Positions 1 to 5,452 of a stretch of 5,452 bases of DNA are shown here, one piece after another. The notes beneath the pieces are model-generated. The model was not told where the DNA came from and ran no database searches. It worked only from the letters and a program-made list of their open reading frames with translations. How positions within the stretch are numbered: the stretch's first letter is position 1; each line of letters starts with the position of its first letter. Origin of the DNA: Nanobdellota archaeon (GTDB taxonomy: Archaea; Nanobdellota; Nanobdellia; Woesearchaeales; GW2011-AR15); NCBI GenBank assembly GCA_013335235.1, contig JAAXVZ010000109.1, positions 1 through 5,452 on the forward strand, read 5' to 3'. Made by a program: the position numbers and the translations under genes.

Positions 1-255
1 TATATTAAACTCATATCCGGCATATCCCTGTCTTTTCTCTCTTGAGTATGACATAAAGAATATGTTGAATAACCCGTCTTCTATGGGAATTACTTTTGAG
101 AGAGAAAAATCCGGCCTGGTAATGGTTATGCCGATTCCGTCAGGATATTCCTTTCTCTCAGGTTCTTCAGTGCATGTAAGCGGCATCAGGCTTAGCCTTT
201 GCGCTAGATAATCTAATCCTTCCATTATATCCTGGCTCTGCAATGCGTGAGGCAT
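1..255 (-). CDS. Hypothetical protein, N-terminal part only (continues off the left edge)
   Basis: An open frame of 85 codons runs from an ATG at 255 to the window edge with no stop, so only the N-terminus is visible. It begins MPHALQSQDIMEGLDYLAQR and continues with a charged, soluble-looking sequence, including an RPDFSLSKVIPIEDG stretch. I see no signal peptide, membrane segment or recognisable motif, and I do not recognise the family. The start at 255 is chosen because a TATA-like element (275-283) lies about 24 bases upstream, the spacing expected for a leaderless archaeal transcript. An internal ATG at 225 is an alternative. It follows rpa on the same strand but is separated from it by an oligo-T run and has its own promoter, so it is probably a separate transcription unit. 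That it is a real gene is likely; its function is unknown. Confidence 0.6.
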   Translation of the reverse strand, partial: MPHALQSQDIMEGLDYLAQRLSLMPLTCTEEPERKEYPDGIGITITRPDFSLSKVIPIEDGLFNIFFMSYSREKRQGYAGYEFNI

Positions 256-274
256 CTTCGTTGGTGTACATAAG

Positions 275-283
275 TTATTTAAG
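275..283 (-). promoter_or_regulatory. TATA-like promoter element of the left-edge gene
   Basis: Read on the minus strand this is CTTAAATAA, in an AT-rich patch. Its centre is about 24 bases before the ATG at 255. In archaea the transcription start lies about 25-27 bases downstream of the TATA centre, so the transcript would begin at or next to the ATG. The upstream BRE is weak, so the call is moderate. Confidence 0.45.
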
Positions 284-323
284 AATCTATTGAGGAAAGC
301 ACAGAAAATTTGGTCAAAATTGT

Positions 324-330
324 AAAAAAA
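324..330 (-). terminator. Oligo-T terminator after rpa
   Basis: Seven consecutive T on the minus strand begin four bases after the TAA stop of rpa. Archaeal RNA polymerase terminates at such oligo-T runs without needing a hairpin. The run lies between the rpa stop and the TATA element of the next gene, which fits an end of transcript here. Confidence 0.55.
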
Positions 331-334
331 CAGG

Positions 335-1411
335 TTAAAGCTCGTCGATATCAGCCAGGTCTATCTCTTCGAAGTCATCATCTGACTTCTTTGTCTTCTT
401 ATCAGGCTCTTTTGGCTTTGCTGCCTCAGCTTTCGCTATCTCTGTATCAAGCCTCTTCACTTCGTCTTCTGGCTTCGGGTCAGAGATGACAAGGTGTGCG
501 ACAAACTCAAGCCTGTCGAACATCTGGTTCTTGCTTGTCCTCCCGACAAACTTTATGATCTTGCCAAGGAGGTCGTTCTTGACATCCTCAAACCCTGCGG
601 TCCTCCTTCCAAGAAGCTCTTCATGAGTCAGCTTAAAGAGTCTCATCGCCTGGTTCTTCCAGAGGACGACACGGATAGTCTCTGTACCGTCATCGAGAAC
701 CAGGTTTACGACATAAGAATAATCTGTAGCAACTTGGCCATGCACTTCGCACACGAAATTGCCGTCAGACTGCCTCATCCTTTTTCCGCATGAAGGGCAT
801 ACTTCAAAGAACCTCGGGTCAAAGGTCTGGACTATTGTTCCCATGACTTCGACATTATCATCGCCTTCCTTGAGTTCAGATATCTTCTTCCTTGCGGCAG
901 ATGACGCTTCTGGGGCGACACCTGTGCCATGCTCAGTCACTGTCAGTGTTGACCTGTCACCCATATGGAGCTCTGTCCTTCCGTTATTGTCTTTTGCGAA
1001 CGCATTCTCAAGCTTGATCTTATCCCCAAGCTTCAGTTTCTGGACAGCATCCGCCATCTCATTCCATGCGACGACACGACAGCTTCCTGTCGGGTCAGAG
1101 ACCATGAAGTTTGCGACCTTGCCCTGGGTGCCTTGCCTCTCGAATGTCCTGGTCTCGAATATCCTGATGACACTCGCGCTTATCTCGACACTCCTCATGC
1201 CAGGGAGCAGGTTCTTTATCTCGACTTTTGATGTCTCATCGAACACCTTGACACCAAGCTCGTTTGCGATGATATGGGCTGCGCCCTCTTTAGATATCAG
1301 GCCTGAAAGCAAGTCAAGCTTGTCTTTTATCTTCTTCTCAATATCCTTATCAGACATCCCTGTCTGATCCTTTATCTTTGAAATTATTGTCTCAATAGGA
1401 ACACGTATCAT
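335..1411 (-). CDS. rpa: Archaeal replication protein A (ssDNA-binding protein, OB folds with zinc finger)
   Basis: This protein of 358 residues binds single-stranded DNA during replication, recombination and repair. Residues 1-55 form the charged helical N-terminal domain typical of archaeal RPA, with the conserved GLISKEGAAHIIANELGV. A first OB fold spans about 62-160 (start LLPGMRSVEISASVIRIFE; VSDPTGSCRVVAW core). A second spans about 178-310 and opens with GTIVQTFDPRFFEVCP. It carries a zinc finger with Cys205, Cys208, Cys221 and His224 (CX2CX12CX2H). Length and layout match the large euryarchaeal RPA subunit (the RPA41 type, about 360 residues). The tail from 310 is charged and ends in a strongly acidic stretch, DDDFEEIDLADIDEL, a possible partner-binding tail. 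The frame can also start at a GTG at 1423, but the TATA box spacing supports the ATG at 1411. No small RPA subunit gene is visible beside it. The identification is firm. Confidence 0.93.
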   Translation of the reverse strand: MIRVPIETIISKIKDQTGMSDKDIEKKIKDKLDLLSGLISKEGAAHIIANELGVKVFDETSKVEIKNLLPGMRSVEISASVIRIFETRTFERQGTQGKVANFMVSDPTGSCRVVAWNEMADAVQKLKLGDKIKLENAFAKDNNGRTELHMGDRSTLTVTEHGTGVAPEASSAARKKISELKEGDDNVEVMGTIVQTFDPRFFEVCPSCGKRMRQSDGNFVCEVHGQVATDYSYVVNLVLDDGTETIRVVLWKNQAMRLFKLTHEELLGRRTAGFEDVKNDLLGKIIKFVGRTSKNQMFDRLEFVAHLVISDPKPEDEVKRLDTEIAKAEAAKPKEPDKKTKKSDDDFEEIDLADIDEL

Positions 1412-1435
1412 AGCTGTATTCACAATCTTTCAAGA

Positions 1436-1450
1436 TTTATAAAAATTTGT
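1436..1450 (-). promoter_or_regulatory. BRE and TATA box of rpa
   Basis: On the minus strand ACAAAT (1450-1445) matches the archaeal BRE pattern RNWAAW. It is followed directly by TTTTATAAA (1444-1436), a good TATA box. The TATA centre is about 29 bases from the ATG at 1411, placing transcription start at or a few bases before that ATG. This decides the start codon: the GTG at 1423 would lie upstream of the expected transcript start. Confidence 0.7.
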
Positions 1451-1477
1451 AATATGACACCAGAGTGATTTCAAGCG

Positions 1478-1507
1478 AAAAACAAGCATGAAAGGCGCGC
1501 CTGGCGC
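1478..1507 (-). terminator. Possible terminator of the large secreted-protein gene
   Basis: About 70 bases after the TGA stop of the large gene, the minus strand has a GC-rich self-complementary patch (GCGCCAGGCGCGCC, 1507-1494). It is followed by a run of five T at 1482-1478. The stem is short (about 4 bp with a 5-base loop) and the T run lies some distance from it, so this is a weak call. It does lie in the right place, between the large gene and the rpa promoter. Confidence 0.3.
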
Positions 1508-1576
1508 TGTTTTCTTGGAACATCCATGCAGGAAACCGCTCTCCAGAGATTATGGTGTGTCAGCGCAAAGGCAGGC

Positions 1577-4500
1577 TCATCCTGATTTTACCGACGGGCA
1601 CGTCCTTTTCTCGTACTCAACTAATGTTCCTTTGACATATGAGAGCCCGCCGACATCCCTGCAGCAGTATTCCTTGCTGCCTCCGCATGAGCCATAGATT
1701 CCTGCGTCATAGACTCCATAGCACGCTTCCAGCAGGGCGTCATCCATAGGCATGTCCTCTTCCATGTACTCTATCACACCCTTAAGATGTATCCCGTTAT
1801 AGTCGAACCCGTATATAGTCCCGATGCCTCTGTTATAGCCGTATATCATCATCTCAACAGTCTCTCTCTCTGTCAGCCCAAGCCTCTGCCTGAGCGGCTT
1901 TATCTTCACCGCAAGCGTGTTCAATTCATTCGCTGCAGCAAGTATGTTATCGCGCCTGCCTGCCTCGCTGTTGGTTTGGCAGAGCGGATGCTCATCAGGG
2001 CAGGTGACGACCTGGCACATGCCCTGCGCCAGCTCCTGCCTGCAGCCATGCGGGCCGCTGCTGCTCTCGACAAAGCATTGCGTCATCAATAAGACAGGGT
2101 CATACATCACATCTTTCAATGTTGGATATTTGTCAAATGCCTCTGCTAAGTATTTCGGCACATTCTTGTTGTCTCCTGTAACGCAATCTGCATAGTATCT
2201 CCAGAACTGCGGGTTCACATCCGAGGGCAGGAAATCATCTACTGTAAATGATTGTATATCCGGATCGACATGGCATGTCAGGGTGCCTGGTCCTGTCTCT
2301 GGAGGGGTTGCTGTGTCCTCGCACGCAAACAATCCTTTCTTTGCTTCCTTCCATGACTTGAACTGATCGACAACCATGTCAGAGACCAACCTGTGCCCCT
2401 TGCCGCCTATATGTATGCCGTCTGCTCCGTAGAACGAATCGCAGCATTCTGACATGAATGCGTCCTGGATCTTCCCTCTGGAATCAATAACAAGGACTTT
2501 ACCGTTGTAGCTCTTCGCAAGGTCCTTGAAAAGAGTGTTCAGCGTCTCAAGATATTTGTAGTCTTCTGATTCTATGCCGCAATTAGGGTTCTCGTAGCTA
2601 GTAAGCTCCCTTGTGTCTACATACGGTTTGGTGCATACTGGAAGCGACGTCATGATTATCGGAGTTATCTTCTTTGCCAGCATCTCATCGATCATCTTCC
2701 TGTATGCATCAACTTCTGCGCCAGGGTTGTCCTTATAGGAGTTCATCCCGAACCACAGGAAGACAACATTAGGATCCTGTGAAAGGACCTCTGACTGGAA
2801 CTTTTCATAACTGTCTGATCCTCTGGCATTGACGCGGCCGTTGATGCTGACAGAGACCTTCCCTTTGAATTCCGGGACAGCGTCGAATTTCTCCTGCATG
2901 TCGCCGAACTGCTCCATCCCGACAGTGATGCTGTCTCCGAAAACAACTGCCTTGACTTCCTCAAGGCATACCTCGCCCGGCTCTTCCTGCGGCACTTCCG
3001 GAGGCGCATCTAACGGGTTCTCTTTGTCATACACGAATTCAGGAAGCTTCCTTGCATTATCAGATGAGAACTGCATAGCGAACTTGAAATTGAGATTTTT
3101 CTTCTCAAGCTTATCCTGCATCACATTTATTGCCTTTCCTGTCTCAACGCAGAATTTGATATTCTCAGACTCTTCATATCCTGGTGGTTCAGATATGCAT
3201 GCTGTGCCATTCCATATGCTGCCAGAGGAATAGCATGCCTCATCCGGTTCGCCTGGGCAATAATCTATATGCCAGCCAGGTCTTGATGCTATTGCACCCC
3301 TTGCACAGTCCATGAAAGTGTCAGGGCCCCTGCACGTAATAGTCTCGCCTGGAGATGTGCATATCCCCGCATTCCCATCTAGCCCGACGCATCCTGGCGC
3401 AATCTCTGCTGAAGTGCATATGTGGGTGCCAGAGGCGCAAGCCAAACTTTGTCCATCTGTTTCACACATCCCAACGCTGCCAAGACTGTCCTCGCATGCG
3501 AAAGTAGCATGAGTGCATTTCAAGTCGCGGGTGGCGCATTTCATGACAACAGGGAATATATCATTGAACGCTGCATATGCTATGTCATGATAGGTCTTAA
3601 GGTCAAAATCCTCCTTTGCCCTGACAGAGGGATTCAGGTAATAGAACCCTATCCTGCCGCCTGCGATGACTTCTGTCGGCACATTTGTAGGCGGCGTTAT
3701 CGTCTCCGGCGGATGCACCGGAACAATAGGTGTAGACCCTGAACCACTTGGGATAGGCTCTTCGCTGTACTTGCATCCCAATGTGACAACCGGCTGCACA
3801 GATGTCAACTGGGCAGCTTTCTCATAGGCGCTCCGGCCGTATCCTGCATACATGTCAAGATGCACAACCCCATTCGGCTCGACGACAATGGCTGCGCCGC
3901 GGTCATTGCAGTAATAGCATCCTGTGTAGATGTTGTCTTCACCATAGTCCAGATAAAAGGTCTGGCCTTTCTCATATTTATCAGGGCAGGCAACAGTCCT
4001 CTTTATGCCTGCATTCAGGTCAACAACCTTATCCTTGTACTGTGTGCTTGCCTTTGATGTGCCTATCAAAAGATAGCTGGTCGCCTTGACAAGGCTCCCT
4101 TCCTGGACAAACCCCTCTCCCTCGCATTTGACTTCCTCGTAGAATCCCTTGGAGACTACACAGCACCATCCTCCGTGCCTCCTGTCAAGACAGTCTACAA
4201 TGTGCGCATCAGGATTGTTTATGTAATAGTCCCTTATCTGCTGGGTCGTCTCAAAGCAGAAGCCGGCAGGAGAGCACCAGCTCTGGAAATCTGTATCCAG
4301 CGGAGTGTAGTATTTAGTGACCATGGATTTGATTGTGCTTCCCTGCGCAGCATATCCTGTTATCGCCCCCTGGTTCTGGTATACTATCGCCACAAGGGAT
4401 ATCAGAACAAAAGAAATTCCTATGATCTTATTTTTCCTGACAAAGAAGATGCCGGCAGATATCAGCAGGATTATCCCGAAGCTGATAAGAAGCCATGTCA

Positions 4501-5209
4501 CGTCCTCCTGCTCATCTTCCTCATCCAGGCCGAGGTTATCATAAACTTCTTCGATCTTCTTTGTGCATATGCCTTTTGAGCAGCAAGCCCCTTCACTGCC
4601 GGAGATGTGCAACTCCTCTCCGGTGCATAGCTCCTCAGCAGCGCATGTCTCGAATCCGTAATATTCGCACTCCTCTGCATTGAAGCTGGTCTCATAGCAC
4701 CCGGTGTAGTTGCTTGGCTTATCATACTGGTATCCCGGAACGCAGTCAGGGTCGCATATGCCGTCATCTTCTATCCTGCAATATCCATCCTCTGAGCTTT
4801 TCCCGCAGTCTGTGCATGTCAATTCATTTTCCTGAGTCTCGCACTGGCCTTCAGCGCATGGCTCACATAGCTTATCATAATCACAGAAAGAGAGCTCAAG
4901 CTCTGACTTCACGCTCCCTCCAAAGATTAGGGTGAGGCGGTCTGCCCTTTTCATATTATTGGTGAAATCGATCATAGTCGATGTCGCACCTGCCTGGACA
5001 TCATTGATCATGACCCCTCCTGAAAGGACCCTCATCCGGCTGTCGCTTGAGGATTGCTCTCCAGTGAAGTAAGAGCGGTAGTAATCATTGTCAGATATCA
5101 CTTCAGCGCTGTATATCCTATCCCCTATGCTTCTCACAAGGAGGCTTTCATTTGAAGCAGAAGCTAAGGAAATGAGCATCATCATCAGGAGTATATTTTT
5201 TATTTGCAT
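1577..5209 (-). CDS. Secreted, membrane-tethered multidomain cell-wall-hydrolase-like protein (3D barrel, SGNH hydrolase, SLT/lysozyme-like)
   Basis: This 1210-residue protein begins with a signal peptide (1-18, cleavage after ASA). A beta-rich ectodomain follows, then a Cys-rich stretch (109-215, 16 Cys). A hairpin of two membrane segments (238-257, 262-277) with an RKNK turn leads into ITGYA, so both flanks should be extracytoplasmic. Residues 293-480 resemble a 3D double-psi beta-barrel, with Asp410, NDRGAAI (Asp436) and HLDMY (Asp452). A Pro-rich linker leads to a Cys-rich region with a tandem repeat (519-735). An SGNH hydrolase (752-952) shows FGDSITVG (Ser760), GMN (Asn823) and DGIH (Asp930, His933). 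The C-terminus has an SLT lysozyme-like fold: VESSS (Glu1048), GMCQV and YNRG (from Tyr1125). The mature protein has 58 Cys. The ATG at 5209 is preferred over a TTG at 5224 because the signal peptide starts there; it overlaps the upstream stop by 10 bases. SGNH is firm, SLT good, 3D fair. Substrate is inferred. Confidence 0.88.
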   Translation of the reverse strand: MQIKNILLMMMLISLASASNESLLVRSIGDRIYSAEVISDNDYYRSYFTGEQSSSDSRMRVLSGGVMINDVQAGATSTMIDFTNNMKRADRLTLIFGGSVKSELELSFCDYDKLCEPCAEGQCETQENELTCTDCGKSSEDGYCRIEDDGICDPDCVPGYQYDKPSNYTGCYETSFNAEECEYYGFETCAAEELCTGEELHISGSEGACCSKGICTKKIEEVYDNLGLDEEDEQEDVTWLLISFGIILLISAGIFFVRKNKIIGISFVLISLVAIVYQNQGAITGYAAQGSTIKSMVTKYYTPLDTDFQSWCSPAGFCFETTQQIRDYYINNPDAHIVDCLDRRHGGWCCVVSKGFYEEVKCEGEGFVQEGSLVKATSYLLIGTSKASTQYKDKVVDLNAGIKRTVACPDKYEKGQTFYLDYGEDNIYTGCYYCNDRGAAIVVEPNGVVHLDMYAGYGRSAYEKAAQLTSVQPVVTLGCKYSEEPIPSGSGSTPIVPVHPPETITPPTNVPTEVIAGGRIGFYYLNPSVRAKEDFDLKTYHDIAYAAFNDIFPVVMKCATRDLKCTHATFACEDSLGSVGMCETDGQSLACASGTHICTSAEIAPGCVGLDGNAGICTSPGETITCRGPDTFMDCARGAIASRPGWHIDYCPGEPDEACYSSGSIWNGTACISEPPGYEESENIKFCVETGKAINVMQDKLEKKNLNFKFAMQFSSDNARKLPEFVYDKENPLDAPPEVPQEEPGEVCLEEVKAVVFGDSITVGMEQFGDMQEKFDAVPEFKGKVSVSINGRVNARGSDSYEKFQSEVLSQDPNVVFLWFGMNSYKDNPGAEVDAYRKMIDEMLAKKITPIIMTSLPVCTKPYVDTRELTSYENPNCGIESEDYKYLETLNTLFKDLAKSYNGKVLVIDSRGKIQDAFMSECCDSFYGADGIHIGGKGHRLVSDMVVDQFKSWKEAKKGLFACEDTATPPETGPGTLTCHVDPDIQSFTVDDFLPSDVNPQFWRYYADCVTGDNKNVPKYLAEAFDKYPTLKDVMYDPVLLMTQCFVESSSGPHGCRQELAQGMCQVVTCPDEHPLCQTNSEAGRRDNILAAANELNTLAVKIKPLRQRLGLTERETVEMMIYGYNRGIGTIYGFDYNGIHLKGVIEYMEEDMPMDDALLEACYGVYDAGIYGSCGGSKEYCCRDVGGLSYVKGTLVEYEKRTCPSVKSG
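3305..3496 (-). repeat. Tandem Cys-spaced protein repeat (two units) within the large secreted protein
   Basis: Residues 572-635 of the large protein contain two adjacent units with the same cysteine spacing, C-X9-C-X8-C, offset by 35 residues (Cys572/582/591 and Cys607/617/626). Each unit is followed by one more cysteine. Alignable positions include the Gly-rich middle (GSVGMC and GNAGIC) and the QSLAC/ETITC ends. This suggests an internally duplicated small disulfide module. I do not recognise the family. Confidence 0.5.
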
Positions 5210-5452
5210 TTGTTCGGCCTGCAATATGTTATCAGCTGGACTGGCCCTGATGCGAGCAGCCCATTGTATGTCTCAAGGCATGTTCCTGGTTGCCCTGACC
5301 CAGGTTTATCTAACTTATAGTTTGAATTGCCGATTGAGTGGATGAATATTGGCTCTCCGTTAGGGTCTGGGGTATATTTCAGGTAACAATTCTTTCCCCA
5401 GTATGCTTTTGGCTCTGAGAGCTTCCCTCTTCCTACATACATCCCTGTATGG
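5200..5452 (-). CDS. C-terminal part of a putative NlpC/P60-type cysteine peptidase (continues off the right edge)
   Basis: Only the last 83 complete codons are visible, ending at a TAA at 5202-5200. The fragment opens HTGMYVGRGK, which matches the catalytic-histidine strand of NlpC/P60 peptidases (the HVGIYIG pattern). Further on, PIFIHSIG matches the strand carrying the third catalytic residue (the FVHA pattern), with a longer insert between the two strands than usual. The remaining tail has four Cys, ends YCRPNKCK and shows no membrane anchor. NlpC/P60 enzymes usually cleave peptide bonds in bacterial peptidoglycan stems. The catalytic Cys and any signal peptide would lie outside the window. 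Its stop overlaps the ATG of the large hydrolase gene by 10 bases, implying co-transcription and probably coupled translation. The family call rests on two short motifs, so it is tentative. A CHAP-like or unrelated beta-sandwich protein is possible. Confidence 0.6.
   Translation of the reverse strand, partial: HTGMYVGRGKLSEPKAYWGKNCYLKYTPDPNGEPIFIHSIGNSNYKLDKPGSGQPGTCLETYNGLLASGPVQLITYCRPNKCK

Noticed and set aside
759..1367. A 202-codon open frame on the plus strand
   Set aside because: It lies fully antisense to rpa, which has clear family motifs throughout. The plus-strand product has no recognisable motif and reflects codon bias on the other strand.
1494..1501. GGCGCGCC palindrome as a possible operator or recombination site
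   Set aside because: It is a single short GC palindrome with no second copy nearby. It is better read as part of a weak terminator hairpin or as chance.
1412..1576. Search of the intergenic region for a tRNA, small RNA or attachment site
   Set aside because: Apart from the rpa promoter and a weak terminator-like patch, I see no cloverleaf, no direct repeats and no conserved RNA motif.
1488..1697. A 69-codon plus-strand frame spanning the intergenic region and the 3' end of the large gene
   Set aside because: It overlaps the SLT gene end in antisense, has no promoter signal I can see and no recognisable protein features.
2829..4579. Several plus-strand frames of 65-134 codons
   Set aside because: All are antisense to the large secreted protein, whose signal peptide, hydrolase motifs and cysteine patterns run uninterrupted. 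The plus-strand products look random and are rich in Ser, Pro and His.
5210..5224. TTG start at 5224 for the large protein
   Set aside because: It adds five residues (MQAEQ) before the natural signal peptide start MQIKN; the ATG at 5209 gives a standard signal peptide.

Overview
The window looks like a fragment of an archaeal genome, most likely from a DPANN-type lineage (Woesearchaeota/Pacearchaeota-like). Three observations point there. The single-stranded DNA-binding protein is a clear archaeal RPA with a zinc finger. The promoters are of TATA/BRE type and sit so close to the start codons that the transcripts would be leaderless. The large secreted protein has a hydrophobic segment ending in ITGYA and Cys-rich CDPDC-type stretches, a style I associate with DPANN secreted proteins. 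The phylum is inference; the domain Archaea is well supported.

All four genes are on the minus strand, so in transcription order the window reads from right to left. At the right edge (5452-5200) is the C-terminal end of a protein with the two histidine motifs of an NlpC/P60 cysteine peptidase. Its stop codon overlaps the start of a 1210-residue secreted, membrane-tethered protein (5209-1577). That protein has a signal peptide, a Cys-rich ectodomain, a transmembrane hairpin, a 3D-type double-psi beta-barrel domain, a Cys-rich domain containing a tandem repeat, an SGNH hydrolase domain and a C-terminal SLT/lysozyme-like domain. A 165-base intergenic region follows, holding a possible terminator and a clear BRE/TATA promoter for rpa (1411-335). 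An oligo-T terminator follows rpa. A further TATA element precedes the start of an unrecognised gene that runs off the left edge (255-1).

The main point of interest is the two-gene cassette on the right. Together the genes encode up to four domains that in bacteria act on peptidoglycan: NlpC/P60 peptidase, 3D-type lytic transglycosylase-like fold, SGNH esterase, and SLT lytic transglycosylase. Archaea lack murein, so the likely targets are other cells. Possible roles are lysis or penetration of bacterial neighbours, or local wall opening by a conjugation-like or contact apparatus. The rpa gene and the left-edge gene have their own promoters and are probably functionally unrelated housekeeping or hypothetical genes.
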